Assembly: GCA_937146725.1 (NCBI GenBank)
Contig: CAKZRU010000148.1
Coordinates: 1-48,639, forward strand
Reading direction: 5' to 3'
From: an uncultured Myxococcales bacterium
GTDB lineage: Bacteria > Myxococcota_A > Bradymonadia > UBA7976 > VGTA01
DNA length: 48,639 nucleotides
Shown here: one piece after another, positions 9,465 through 18,156 of the stretch
How the letters are laid out: every line of letters begins with the position of its first letter
Position numbering within the stretch: the first letter of the stretch is position 1
The notes under the pieces: generated by a model
What the model saw: the letters and a program-made list of their open reading frames with translations, nothing else
Database searches by the model: none
What the model was told of the DNA's origin: nothing
Made by a program: the position numbers and the translations under genes

Positions 9465-12287
9465 TCAAGGCAGCTTTTCAATCTCAATCGTATCCTTAAA
9501 ACGTGAGGTATCTACGGGATCACTAGGAGAAAGAGTGGGAAGTTCAGGCACTTTCTTTTTTACTTGCTGAGCCTTATGCTTAGACTCTTTTTTGCTTGAG
9601 CTTTGAGCTGTAGTCTTCTTGGTTTGATTTGACTTGGCAGTCTTATTAGGTGAATGAGTCTTATTAGATGAACGAGACTTGTTGAGTGCAGCAGACTTAC
9701 GCTTTGATTTAGTTCGAGATTTTCGTCGCTTATGATTAGACTTTTTCTTGGGCTTAGCTCGTTTTTTGCTCGACTTATTATTACTAGGTGCCTTAGCTTT
9801 AACTTGAGCTTCAACTTTGCCCTTATCCTTATTCTTACTAGGCTTTGCCTTATTTATCCTTGTGGGATCTTCTGTTTGTGCTTCAGACGTTTGATCACTC
9901 GACTGGTCTGGAATATGTGCTTCAGGTTTATGTTCAATGGGCTTGAGTTGTAAGTGAAGCTCTCGAAGTTTTGGGTCATTAGATGAAATATTAAATGCCG
10001 CTAGGGATACAATTTGGCTTGTATATCCCTTGGCTCTGACTTCGAATAAAACTTTATTAAACTTAGGATCTGTTTTTTGCCAACTTAAGGGAGTTTCTCC
10101 AAGAAGCTGTCCACTTTTACGGTTATATACTTGACCTTTAGGTTTAGAACTCAAATGGTAGCTAAGCTCTAATTTTGAAGAACCAAGAGTGATCTTTTTG
10201 GCCGGAACAGTGGGTGAATTGAATGAACTTTTCAGTTTTTGCAGTAGGTGAGGATTTAGGGTAACAAAAACAATCAAGGCGATCGCACTCACCAATGCCA
10301 GCGATAAACCAACATTACGTTTGGGCTTAACCGGTGCAAAGACTCCAGTAGAGATCTGTTCTGAATCAAAGGTATCTTGGCTTACCAAGCTGGACTCTTT
10401 AGCATCTTTGATAAGTGCTGATGCTTGAAGCCCATAAAGAGGTAAGGTTTCTTTAAGATCACTTTGATCAATCTTTTGCAGTTCTTGCGTTTTGGAGTTT
10501 ACTGACTGCTCTGAAACATAATCGAGATTTTCTACAGCATGGAATTCATCCGTATTTGAAATGCTTGTCTCAGATTCGACCGGAGTTTCTTGAGCATTAG
10601 ATGAATCAACTACATCATCCGATTTCTGATCATGCTCGCTAATAGATGCAACGCTTACAGATATAGCACTGACAGCCGATTGCGATTCTTCCGATGGCTC
10701 AGCATGCAAAGATGAGTCATTGCTTTCATGATCATCCACAGAGGGATTGAGTTCAGCATTTACCTCATTAGAAAGCTTGCTAGCAGAGGCAGGCTTGCTG
10801 ATTAAAATCGAATCTTTAGGCTGGTTTTTCTCTATCTCTTGTGAGTTCTTAAGTTGGCTTTTCGAAGCCTCATGGGAGAGCTCATCATTTGGTTCGAGAA
10901 ACTCGAGTTCTTCTACTCCCATGGTTACAGCACTAGTGATCGAGGGTCCCTTGTTTACCTGCTCATCTGAATTTTTATCCGGATTTGAGTCACTCTTCTC
11001 AATGACTCCATGTAATTTTGGATTGAACTCTTGGGTTTCTTCTGTTGAAGGTCTTTTGTCTTTGGCCTCTTGCTCTAGCGCTTCATCTTCCGATGTTTCA
11101 AAAAAAATCGGTTTGTTAGCCTGTACCAGACGTTGAGGAGGGACATCTTTTTGCTTCTTAATTAAAGAGCTCACCAATCCAGCACTTTTGCTTGATGATT
11201 CCAAATGAGGTAAAGACTCATCTGTTTCATTAGACTTTTGAGCAAAACCTTGACTTGGGATAAAAGGGCGTTCCTCAGTATCAAGATCTTTTCCGCTTGC
11301 TGAAGTTAAGCGACTGGTCACCTGAGGGGTACCTAGGTCCGTATCAGGCTCTGCATTAAGTTCTTCTTCTCGTTGTAAAGTAAAGCGTAATTCTAATAAA
11401 CGCTGAGTTAGAGCATCGCTTGACTTTACTCTGTCTTGAGGATCTTTTTCTAGGCAGTCATAAATGAGCTGAGCTGCTGCAGGATGAATATCTAAATGAG
11501 GAACTCGATCTTCAAAGCGTGGTATAGGCTCAGTAAGATGAGCCATCATTGTACCTTGTGGAGTTTGCTCTGAGAAAGGCACAAAACCACTTAGCATCTG
11601 ATAAAAGATGACACCAATAGCGTACAAGTCGGTCCGTTGGTCTAAAGAACGGCCTCTGACCTGTTCAGGACTCATGTATTGCGGTGTACCAAAAACAGCC
11701 CCCTGTAAAGTAAGGTTCTGCTTTGTATCCATAGAAGAAAGCGTATTATCATTGACAAGCTTAGCAATACTAAAGTCGAGAAGCTTAACAAAATCAGGAT
11801 GCCCATCTCGAGGATCGATTTGTATGTTTTCGGGCTTTAAATCACGGTGGATCACACCACAGCGATGCACTTCAGTAACCGCACCACAGACTTGGTCGAT
11901 GATTTTTAGAGCTCGGTCTAATGATAGAGGACCCTCTTTTTCAAGCAAAGAGAGCAGGCTTTGCCCCTTTAAAAGCTCCATAATGATATATAGGTCACCA
12001 TTAGTCGTTTCACCATAATCATAGATCATGACCGTATTTGGATGTCGAAATTGCGACGCTGTTAATGCTTCTCGTTTGAATCTTGCGACTAACTTAGGAT
12101 CTTTGGCCCAATGTGAGTGCAATACTTTTACTGCGACCAAACGATCAACTCGCTTTTGACGAGCCTCGTAAACTTTACCCATGCCACCTTCGCCAATCAC
12201 ACGCAGGAGCTCATAACGACCATGGTCAATAGATTGGCCGATCAAAGGATCTTTAGTCTCAGGTGAGCTTTGGGTCATAGAAGGCAC
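9465..12287 (-). CDS. Membrane Ser/Thr protein kinase with PEGA-like and Lys-rich C-terminal region
   Basis: Up to 940 residues; start is a GTG at 12287 or an ATG at 12278, neither with a good ribosome site. The kinase domain (about 24-290) has GEGGMGKVYEA, AVKVLH, HRDLKPEN (D about 149), DFS in place of DFG, GTPQYMSPEQ and DLYAIG; it appears active. An acidic, Ser/Glu-rich linker (about 300-650) is followed by one hydrophobic segment (about 655-678, LSLALVSAIALIVFVTL). Then comes a beta-rich PEGA-like domain (about 705-770, KGQVYNRKSGQLLGETPLSW) and a Lys/Ser-rich tail (about 800-905) ending in TLSPSDPVDTSRFKDTIEIE. The expected topology is a cytoplasmic kinase with the tail outside the membrane. 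A basic tail could bind cell wall polymers or DNA; this is inference. Confidence 0.88.
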   Translation of the reverse strand: MPSMTQSSPETKDPLIGQSIDHGRYELLRVIGEGGMGKVYEARQKRVDRLVAVKVLHSHWAKDPKLVARFKREALTASQFRHPNTVMIYDYGETTNGDLYIIMELLKGQSLLSLLEKEGPLSLDRALKIIDQVCGAVTEVHRCGVIHRDLKPENIQIDPRDGHPDFVKLLDFSIAKLVNDNTLSSMDTKQNLTLQGAVFGTPQYMSPEQVRGRSLDQRTDLYAIGVIFYQMLSGFVPFSEQTPQGTMMAHLTEPIPRFEDRVPHLDIHPAAAQLIYDCLEKDPQDRVKSSDALTQRLLELRFTLQREEELNAEPDTDLGTPQVTSRLTSASGKDLDTEERPFIPSQGFAQKSNETDESLPHLESSSKSAGLVSSLIKKQKDVPPQRLVQANKPIFFETSEDEALEQEAKDKRPSTEETQEFNPKLHGVIEKSDSNPDKNSDEQVNKGPSITSAVTMGVEELEFLEPNDELSHEASKSQLKNSQEIEKNQPKDSILISKPASASKLSNEVNAELNPSVDDHESNDSSLHAEPSEESQSAVSAISVSVASISEHDQKSDDVVDSSNAQETPVESETSISNTDEFHAVENLDYVSEQSVNSKTQELQKIDQSDLKETLPLYGLQASALIKDAKESSLVSQDTFDSEQISTGVFAPVKPKRNVGLSLALVSAIALIVFVTLNPHLLQKLKSSFNSPTVPAKKITLGSSKLELSYHLSSKPKGQVYNRKSGQLLGETPLSWQKTDPKFNKVLFEVRAKGYTSQIVSLAAFNISSNDPKLRELHLQLKPIEHKPEAHIPDQSSDQTSEAQTEDPTRINKAKPSKNKDKGKVEAQVKAKAPSNNKSSKKRAKPKKKSNHKRRKSRTKSKRKSAALNKSRSSNKTHSPNKTAKSNQTKKTTAQSSSKKESKHKAQQVKKKVPELPTLSPSDPVDTSRFKDTIEIEKLP

Positions 12288-12419
12288 TTAAACTGTGATG
12301 GGTAGAAATAAAGAATAATGAGCCGGATGATGCATGACAGCAAATATGTATGCACTATTAGACTACTCTAGTACATCAATAAACATCTTTATCATCAGAT
12401 AATAAAGAAAAATGAAACT

Positions 12420-13238
12420 TTAAGATGACAGATTTGGCAGTTTTCCTCTTACATATTGATCAAAGAAGAAAGCCGAGCTTAAGGTAATGAGTCCAAAGGG
12501 CGGTGGTAAAAGCAACAGTTCAAAGCCACAAAAAGCATAGATAACCCATCTTAATTGATCTCCTCTTATATTAAGAAAAGAAAGCTGATGAGGTCCAATA
12601 TAATAGCCCCAAGCAAGAATAAATCCTCGGGTCAGTGGGTGCATACCATGCATTGGTTCTTGGCCACCAAATAAAAATAAATATATAGATCCAAGGCAGT
12701 AAGCCATACTTAAACTTGCTAGAGTTAACTTCAAAAAAGTGGAGCGTCCCCAACGTCGTTCAAGATCGCGTGCAAACCAAATCAGACTCAGCCCCTCAGT
12801 AAGGAGTGACCAAAGTAAACCATTAGGTAATATGCTACTGATCATACTGAGAATAATAAAGATGACCGCCGCATAACCAAAATATCGTGGACGTTTGATT
12901 TGGCCATTACCATCTAGTAGGCCACTTTTATAGGCAGCAATAAATCCTAAAACAATGAGAGTGAATAAAGGGGATGTAGGCTGCAGTACCCAGGCACTCG
13001 TTAATGGGGTCCATAAATGACCATGATTTAGGGCTGTTTCACTGAGTACAAGATTGAGTTTAGGACTTGAGCTGAGCCAAGTCATTAAAGCGCTAAACCC
13101 GAGGATTTTCCAAATCAAAGAACGTTTGTGGGGGGTCCATTGCTTCCACATTGAATATATTTCTCTTTGCCACTGCTTTGGATTCCACTTAAAACTCATT
13201 GAAGATGTATTTTTCGCTCGAGATGTATTTCGCTTCAT
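12420..13238 (-). CDS. Rhomboid-like polytopic membrane protein without visible catalytic dyad
   Basis: 272 residues; ATG at 13238 with AAGGG seven bases upstream (a TTG one codon earlier is also in frame). The first 40 residues are basic and cytoplasmic. Five or six hydrophobic segments follow. The sequence ARDLERRWGRSTFLKL after a TEGLSLIWF helix, and the early HGHLWTPLTSAWV loop, resemble the rhomboid/derlin superfamily. The serine-protease GxSG motif and its partner histidine are not seen, so it is probably a non-proteolytic relative. It lies downstream of proS's divergent start and upstream of the membrane kinase on the same strand, so the kinase may be in the same transcript (132-bp gap). 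The family call rests on pattern only. Confidence 0.6.
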   Translation of the reverse strand: MKRNTSRAKNTSSMSFKWNPKQWQREIYSMWKQWTPHKRSLIWKILGFSALMTWLSSSPKLNLVLSETALNHGHLWTPLTSAWVLQPTSPLFTLIVLGFIAAYKSGLLDGNGQIKRPRYFGYAAVIFIILSMISSILPNGLLWSLLTEGLSLIWFARDLERRWGRSTFLKLTLASLSMAYCLGSIYLFLFGGQEPMHGMHPLTRGFILAWGYYIGPHQLSFLNIRGDQLRWVIYAFCGFELLLLPPPFGLITLSSAFFFDQYVRGKLPNLSS

Positions 13239-13403
13239 CAATTGACCCTTTTTAGATAATCAATGCTTAATAAAGAGTTGATCGACCACCAGTATAAGAT
13301 TTAGGTTGAGAAGTAGTCGACTCTTTTTGTAGAGCTTGATATAGACAGGGGCGAATAGAGTCAACAAAGGCAAGCATTGTTTGCAGTTTTTGACTTATCC
13401 AAT

Positions 13404-13431
13404 TTGACTTAATTCAAAACTCTCTTATTCA
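13404..13431 (+). promoter_or_regulatory. Candidate promoter for proS-rlmB
   Basis: TTGACT at 13404-13409, a 16-bp spacer and TATTCA at 13426-13431 resemble a sigma-70 promoter about 75 bp before the proS start. The rest of the 266-bp interval is AT-rich and has one loose inverted repeat (GACTCT/AGAGTC) but no gene. Confidence 0.4.
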
Positions 13432-13504
13432 AAGATCAGCTTTAAAGGTACAAGTGATTTACTTTATCTTAACGTTAAAGCTTTTAAAACGGAGGTCATA
13501 GTTC

Positions 13505-15253
13505 GTGAGAGCTTCAAGACTTTATGCCCCTACCTTAAAAGAAACACCTAGTGATGCTGAGGTTGTCAGCCATCAATTATTAACTCGAGGCGGTTATATC
13601 CGTAAGCTGACGGCCGGTGTTTATGATTACTTACCTCTAGCACATCGAGTGCTTCGCAATATCGAAGAAATCATTCGTCAAGAGCTGAATCGTGCGGGTG
13701 CCCAAGAGCTATTAATGCCAACGGTACAACCGGCTGAAATTTGGGAAGAGTCTGGTCGATGGCAAAAGTATGGGCCAGAATTATTGCGCTTAAAAGATCG
13801 TAAAGGAAGCGACTTTTGCTTAGGGCCAACTCATGAAGAAGTGATTGTAGATCTGGTACGACGAGATGTACGTTCATGGCGTCAACTCCCCATAAACTTG
13901 TATCAAATTCAAGGTAAGTTTCGTGATGAAATTCGCCCAAGAGCAGGCTTGATGCGTGGTCGTGAGTTTATCATGAAAGATGCATATTCTTTTGATGTCA
14001 ACGAAGAAGGTGCATTGCAAAGTTATGATGCAATGTACAAAGCATATCAACGTATCTTTACTCGCTGTGGGCTCGACTTCAGACCGGTAGAGGCGGATAC
14101 AGGTTCAATCGGTGGTTCACGTTCACATGAGTTCCAAGTGCTTGCTGAAAGCGGTGAAGATGCCATTGTGAGTTGTGATAGCTGCGAGTTTGCGGCCAAT
14201 GTAGAACAAGCTGAATTAGTCATACGTGGTGAGAGTCTTTCATCTTCTCCAGAGATGAAGGTATTAACGAAGGTGCACACACCTAACCAAAAAAGTATTG
14301 AGGCGATTAGCTCTGCCTTAGATGTTGATAAAAAATCCTGTGTCAAAACCTTAGTGATGATTGCTGATGATCAAGCCGTTATGGTTTTAGTACGGGGCGA
14401 TCATGAAGTGAATGACATTAAGGTCAAGAAGCTACTTGATGCACAAGAAATCAGAATGGCCACAGAAGAAGAAATCAAAGAACTTGGTTTAGTCTCTGGT
14501 TTTATTGGTCCTTACCAAGCGTCAAATCAAGCACAAAAGGCGACTTGGCTTGTTGATCAAGCCTTAAAGGGTAAAGTCAACTTAGTTGTAGGTGCTAATG
14601 AATTGGACTATCACTTTAGTGGAGTGAGTCTTGAGCGAGATTGTCCACAATTAGATCGCTATGCTGATGTAAGATTAGCTGAAGCCGGTGATGCTTGCCC
14701 AAGATGTAGGGGGGAACTCAGAGCCTTTAAGGGCATTGAGGTCGGTCATGTCTTTTATCTGGGTACCAAATATACCAAAGCAATGAAGTGTAACATCTTA
14801 GATGAAAATGGCCAAGAAACACCGATTGTGATGGGATGCTATGGCATTGGTGTCACCCGTGTAATGGCGGCAGCGATTGAGCAAAATCATGATCAAGATG
14901 GGATTGTTTGGCCGGTGTCACTAGCGCCCTTTAAACTACATATCCTTACTTTACAGTCAAATAAAGAAGATGTGGTTTCTTGTGCAGAAGGCTTTTACAA
15001 TGAAGCTTTAGATATGGGCATTGATGTGCTTTACGATGATCGTGATCTAAGAGCAGGTGGTAAGTTTAAGGATGCTGATCTGATTGGGATTCCTTTTAGA
15101 ATCGCCATCGGTGGTCGTGGGCTCAAAGAGGGAGTCGTTGAGGTAAAGAAGCGTTCTGAAAAAACAGTATATAAAGTGCCTACCACCCAAGTTATGCAGG
15201 TGATCGCGCAAGAGCTTGCTGGTCAAAATGCCCTGAATAGCTTTACAGAATAA
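13505..15253 (+). CDS. proS: Prolyl-tRNA synthetase
   Basis: 582 residues, the bacterial long form. GTG start with GGAGGT eight bases upstream. It attaches proline to tRNA-Pro. Class II motifs are visible: FRDEIRPRAGLMRGREFIMKD (motif 2 region) and GCYGIGVTRVMAAAIEQ (motif 3). The region between (about residues 225-395) is the YbaK-like editing insertion that clears mischarged alanine. The C-terminal domain (about 475-570, DDRDLRAGGKFKDADLIGIP) recognises the anticodon. rlmB follows 31 bp later on the same strand and is probably co-transcribed. Confidence 0.97.
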   Translation: MRASRLYAPTLKETPSDAEVVSHQLLTRGGYIRKLTAGVYDYLPLAHRVLRNIEEIIRQELNRAGAQELLMPTVQPAEIWEESGRWQKYGPELLRLKDRKGSDFCLGPTHEEVIVDLVRRDVRSWRQLPINLYQIQGKFRDEIRPRAGLMRGREFIMKDAYSFDVNEEGALQSYDAMYKAYQRIFTRCGLDFRPVEADTGSIGGSRSHEFQVLAESGEDAIVSCDSCEFAANVEQAELVIRGESLSSSPEMKVLTKVHTPNQKSIEAISSALDVDKKSCVKTLVMIADDQAVMVLVRGDHEVNDIKVKKLLDAQEIRMATEEEIKELGLVSGFIGPYQASNQAQKATWLVDQALKGKVNLVVGANELDYHFSGVSLERDCPQLDRYADVRLAEAGDACPRCRGELRAFKGIEVGHVFYLGTKYTKAMKCNILDENGQETPIVMGCYGIGVTRVMAAAIEQNHDQDGIVWPVSLAPFKLHILTLQSNKEDVVSCAEGFYNEALDMGIDVLYDDRDLRAGGKFKDADLIGIPFRIAIGGRGLKEGVVEVKKRSEKTVYKVPTTQVMQVIAQELAGQNALNSFTE

Positions 15254-15284
15254 TCTCATATAAAGTCTATAGATTGGAATAAAG

Positions 15285-16037
15285 ATGAGTCCAAAAAATC
15301 ATCAAGATGAGACTATTTTATTTGGTGTGAATGCAATCGCTGTATTGCTCGATCACGCACCGCAACGTATTAAGCGCATTCTTTACTTGAACAAGGGGAA
15401 GAATGGGGCTCGGGAGCAACTGATACAAGACGCAATCAGCCGAGATGTGGAAGTGGCCGAGGTTAAGGAACGACAAATTAATCATTATTTGCCTGATACA
15501 CAGCATCAAGGCATTATGGCTTTTGTGGTCCCTAGACCGCTATTGGCGTGGAAAGACTTGCTTAAACCTGATGAAAAACCGCTTTTAATGGCGGCTGATC
15601 AGGTGACTGACCCAAGAAACTTTGGAGCGATTTTGCGATCGGCCGAAGCCTTTGGCGTACATGGCGTGTTAATTACAAGTAATCGCTGTGCAAGACCTGG
15701 ACCCACTGTGGCCAGAACGTCTGCGGGGGCAAGTGAGTTGATCCCGGTTGCCATGGAAACAAACTTAAGTGCTTGTATAGAAGAAGCCCAAGCAAGCGGC
15801 TATCAAGTCATTGGTGCAGCGATGGATGGGCGTCCATTGTCACAAATTGACTGGGATAGACCCACTGTTGTTGTCATTGGGGCCGAAGGAAAAGGATTAA
15901 GAGCCAAAACAATGTCACGCTGTGATGAGATTGTTTCAATCCCAATGGCAGGACAAATAGAAAGTTTAAACGCTTCTGTGGCAGCAAGTATTTTATTTTA
16001 TGAGGCGACTCGCACTCAACATGCAAAAACTAAGTAG
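15285..16037 (+). CDS. rlmB: SPOUT-family rRNA/tRNA 2'-O-methyltransferase (RlmB/TrmH type)
   Basis: 250 residues. The N-terminal substrate-binding domain (about 1-80) is followed by the SpoU catalytic domain with its three motifs: DQVTDPRNFGAILRSAEAFG (motif 1, with N and R of the active site), VVVIGAEGKGL (motif 2) and IPMAGQIESLNASVAASI (motif 3). These form the trefoil-knot SAM site. Length and N-terminal domain (FGVNAIAVLL) match RlmB, which methylates the ribose of a guanosine in 23S rRNA; TrmH-like tRNA specificity cannot be excluded. It is downstream of proS with a 31-bp gap. Confidence 0.85.
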   Translation: MSPKNHQDETILFGVNAIAVLLDHAPQRIKRILYLNKGKNGAREQLIQDAISRDVEVAEVKERQINHYLPDTQHQGIMAFVVPRPLLAWKDLLKPDEKPLLMAADQVTDPRNFGAILRSAEAFGVHGVLITSNRCARPGPTVARTSAGASELIPVAMETNLSACIEEAQASGYQVIGAAMDGRPLSQIDWDRPTVVVIGAEGKGLRAKTMSRCDEIVSIPMAGQIESLNASVAASILFYEATRTQHAKTK

Positions 16038-16109
16038 AGGAATTAGTTTATGATATTTAATGCTTTAGCTTTGTAATAGAAATGATTGCAAAAAAAATAA
16101 AATAATCCT

Positions 16110-16138
16110 TTGACAGTCGCTTTAGACTCGGCTATATC
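16110..16138 (+). promoter_or_regulatory. Sigma-70-like promoter of the tRNA-tuf cluster
   Basis: Perfect TTGACA (16110-16115), 17-bp spacer, TATATC (16133-16138), 25 bp ahead of the first tRNA. This is the strongest promoter match in the region and fits a highly expressed stable RNA operon. Confidence 0.7.
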
Positions 16139-16162
16139 CTTTATCGCTTTAGTGCTTCATTC

Positions 16163-16235
16163 GCTGGTGTAGCTCAATTGGCAGAGCAGCTGATTTGTAA
16201 TCAGCAGGTTAAGGGTTCGAGTCCCTTCACCAGCT
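16163..16235 (+). tRNA. tRNA-Thr (anticodon TGT)
   Basis: 73-nt cloverleaf: acceptor GCTGGTG/CACCAGC, D arm GCTC/GAGC, anticodon stem GCTGA/TCAGC with loop TTTGTAA, T arm AAGGG/CCCTT with TTCGAGT. CCA is not encoded. First of four tRNAs in the order known from E. coli thrU-tyrU-glyT-thrT-tufB. Confidence 0.97.
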
Positions 16236-16305
16236 CATTTGAGGGAGTGCCCTCAAAGCAAAGCGAGTTTAACTCGATTCTTTGTAAAATGCTGAATCAT
16301 CATAT

Positions 16306-16388
16306 GGAGGGATGGCCGAGTGGTTAAAGGCGACGGGCTGTAAACCCGTTCTCTTTTGAGTACACAGGTTCAAATCCTGTTCCCTCCA
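16306..16388 (+). tRNA. tRNA-Tyr (anticodon GTA)
   Basis: 83-nt type II tRNA with long variable arm: acceptor GGAGGGA/TCCCTCC, anticodon stem ACGGG/CCCGT around CTGTAAA, T arm with TTCAAAT. CCA is not encoded. Confidence 0.97.
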
Positions 16389-16413
16389 TTCTCAAGGCAT
16401 GATTCAGCCTTGT

Positions 16414-16486
16414 GCGGGAGTAGCTCAGTTGGTAGAGCGTCAGCCTTCCAAGCTGAATGTCGCGAGTTCGAACCTCGTCTCCCGCT
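16414..16486 (+). tRNA. tRNA-Gly (anticodon TCC)
   Basis: 73-nt cloverleaf: acceptor GCGGGAG/CTCCCGC, D arm GCTC/GAGC, anticodon loop CTTCCAA with anticodon TCC, T arm with TTCGAAC. CCA is not encoded. Confidence 0.97.
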
Positions 16487-16490
16487 CTTA

Positions 16491-16513
16491 ACGCCCCTGT
16501 TTATCAGGGGCGT
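16491..16513 (+). terminator. Hairpin after tRNA-Gly, partial terminator or processing site
   Basis: A perfect 9-bp stem ACGCCCCTG/CAGGGGCGT with TTTAT loop is followed by GCTTGTTTT. The T tract is imperfect, so it may only attenuate transcription before the last tRNA and tuf. Confidence 0.6.
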
Positions 16514-16589
16514 GCTTGTTTTAAGCCTATTGAAAAATGAATGGGTTTAAGTAACAGGCAAATAAAGATTACTTTTTTTTAAATTAATC

Positions 16590-16618
16590 TTGACTCTACA
16601 TTTAGACAGTGTTAGAGC
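16590..16618 (+). promoter_or_regulatory. Possible internal promoter for tRNA-Thr(GGT)-tuf
   Basis: TTGACT (16590-16595) with a 17-bp spacer to TAGAGC (16613-16618), after the hairpin at 16491. The -10 is weak. It would give tuf an extra start independent of the upstream tRNAs. Confidence 0.35.
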
Positions 16619-16631
16619 CACAACAGTTATT

Positions 16632-16704
<73 letters not shown>

Positions 16705-16823
16705 ATCACCCCCCTTTCAACTCACTGAGTCCTTCCAAAGTACCTCTTCAACAAATAGCATCTTTAGTTAACGATGTTATGGTAGGTAGGGCTCAAGTCC
16801 ATGTCCAATACGGAGAATCTCAA

Positions 16824-17999
16824 ATGGCAAAAGAAAAGTTTGAGCGGACTAAGCCCCACGTGAACGTTGGTACCATCGGTCACGTGGATCACGGTAAAAC
16901 CACACTTACAGCAGCTATCACAAAAGTCCTCGCTGAGGCTAAAGGTGATGGTATTGTAATGAACTTTGAGGATATCGACAACGCTCCTGAAGAGCGTGAG
17001 CGCGGTATTACCATTGCTACAGCACACGTTGAGTACGAGACAGAGACTCGTCACTATGCTCACGTTGACTGCCCAGGCCACGCTGACTATGTTAAAAACA
17101 TGATCACAGGTGCGGCTCAAATGGACGGTGCTATCCTTGTTTGTTCAGCAGCTGACGGCCCTATGCCTCAGACTAAAGAGCACATTCTTTTGGCTCGCCA
17201 GGTTGGTGTTCCTGCAATCGTTGTTTTCCTTAACAAGGCTGACATCGCTGATCCAGACCTAATCGAACTCGTTGAGATGGAGCTTGAGGAAGAGCTTGAG
17301 AAGCATGGCTTTGAAGGTTGCCCAATGATCCAAGGTTCAGCGCTTAAAGCTCTTCAAGGTGATGCTGACGGTATTGCACAAATCATGGAGCTTATGGCCT
17401 CAGTTGACTCACACATCCCATTACCAGAGCGTGACGTAGATCGTCCTTTCCTCATGCCTGTTGAGGACGTATTCTCAATCCAAGGTCGTGGTACAGTTGC
17501 TACTGGTCGTGTTGAGCGTGGTATCGTTAAGCCAGGCGACGAAGTTGAAATCGTTGGTATCCGTGAGCTAAGCAAGACCACCATCACTGGTGTTGAAATG
17601 TTCCGTAAGCTTCTTGAAGAAGGCCGTGCCGGTGAGAACGTTGGTTGCTTACTACGTGGTACTAAGCGCGACGAGATCGAGCGTGGCCAAGTTCTTGCTA
17701 AGCCTGGTACAATCAAGCCTCACAGCAAGTTCAAGGCTTCTATCTACGTTCTTGGAAAAGACGAGGGTGGTCGTCACAAGCCTTTCTTCAACGGTTATCG
17801 TCCACAGTTCTACTTCCGTACAACTGACGTAACTGGTGTAATCAACATCGACGGTGGCAAAGAGATGTGCATGCCTGGTGATAACGCAGAGATCAGCGTA
17901 GAGCTTATCAGCGAAATCGCTATGGATCAAGGTCTTCGCTTTGCGATCCGTGAAGGTGGCCGTACTGTAGGTGCTGGTCAGGTGACAAGCATCGAGTAG
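16824..17999 (+). CDS. tuf: Elongation factor Tu
   Basis: 391 residues, close to the usual length. GTPase that delivers aminoacyl-tRNA to the ribosome. G motifs: GHVDHGKTT (P loop), ERERGITI (switch I), [13 protein letters not shown] and SALKAL. Domains II and III follow ([36 protein letters not shown]). The start is the ATG at 16824 (MAKEKFER) with GGAG nine bases upstream; the longer frame from 16779 is not needed. NKAD instead of the more common NK(C/V/M)D is a small variant. This is the only tuf here, and the usual second slot between fusA and rpsJ does not contain one. Confidence 0.98.
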   Translation: MAKEKFERTKPHVNVGTIGHVDHGKTTLTAAITKVLAEAKGDGIVMNFEDIDNAPEERERGITIATAHVEYETETRHYAHVDCPGHADYVKNMITGAAQMDGAILVCSAADGPMPQTKEHILLARQVGVPAIVVFLNKADIADPDLIELVEMELEEELEKHGFEGCPMIQGSALKALQGDADGIAQIMELMASVDSHIPLPERDVDRPFLMPVEDVFSIQGRGTVATGRVERGIVKPGDEVEIVGIRELSKTTITGVEMFRKLLEEGRAGENVGCLLRGTKRDEIERGQVLAKPGTIKPHSKFKASIYVLGKDEGGRHKPFFNGYRPQFYFRTTDVTGVINIDGGKEMCMPGDNAEISVELISEIAMDQGLRFAIREGGRTVGAGQVTSIE

Positions 18000-18033
18000 T
18001 CTACTCTAGATGCACGCTACATATAACGTAGCA

Positions 18034-18127
18034 GAGTCAGAGGCCGATGGAGGCCAAGCCTTAAAAGCGTGTGCACCCAGTGTATGCGCTTTTTTAGCAA
18101 ATAAGAGTTCGAATCTCTTACTGACTC
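18034..18127 (+). ncRNA. tRNA-like cloverleaf element after tuf
   Basis: The ends pair as a 7-bp acceptor-like stem (GAGTCAG/CTGACTC). Inside come a D-like arm (GGCC-GATGGA-GGCC, 18042-18055), a long central hairpin (18063-18093) and a canonical T arm (TAAGAG-TTCGAAT-CTCTTA, 18102-18120) with the TTCGAAT loop of real tRNAs. No normal anticodon arm fits: the central arm is a 14-bp stem with CCA at its tip, followed by six Ts. An alternative pairing (stem 18055-18059/18067-18071, loop CTTAAAA) would give a Leu-like TAA anticodon, but with a mismatch and an unpaired variable region. Many bacteria have tRNA-Trp at this place. It may be a decayed tRNA, a tRNA mimic used for 3'-end processing, or a regulatory element. 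Confidence 0.35.
18063..18095 (+). terminator. Terminator-like hairpin within the tRNA-like element
   Basis: Fourteen base pairs (three G-T) between AAAAGCGTGTGCAC and GTGTATGCGCTTTT with loop CCA, ending in six Ts (18090-18095). It could end tuf transcripts before secE, although secE has no obvious strong promoter in the 60 bp that follow. Confidence 0.65.
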
Positions 18128-18156
18128 CTCAACAACTTTAAAGAAGGATTTCTATT

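Noticed and set aside
17652..17930. Antisense frames over tuf
   Set aside because: They mirror the strongly biased tuf codons and have no ribosome sites.
18034..18127. tRNA-Sec or a normal tRNA-Trp/Leu after tuf
   Set aside because: The acceptor plus T stems add up to 13 bp, as in tRNA-Sec, but no TCA anticodon exists in the element. CCA occurs only at the tip of a 14-bp stem without a 7-nt anticodon loop. The Leu-like CTTAAAA loop needs a mismatch and leaves 17 unpaired bases.
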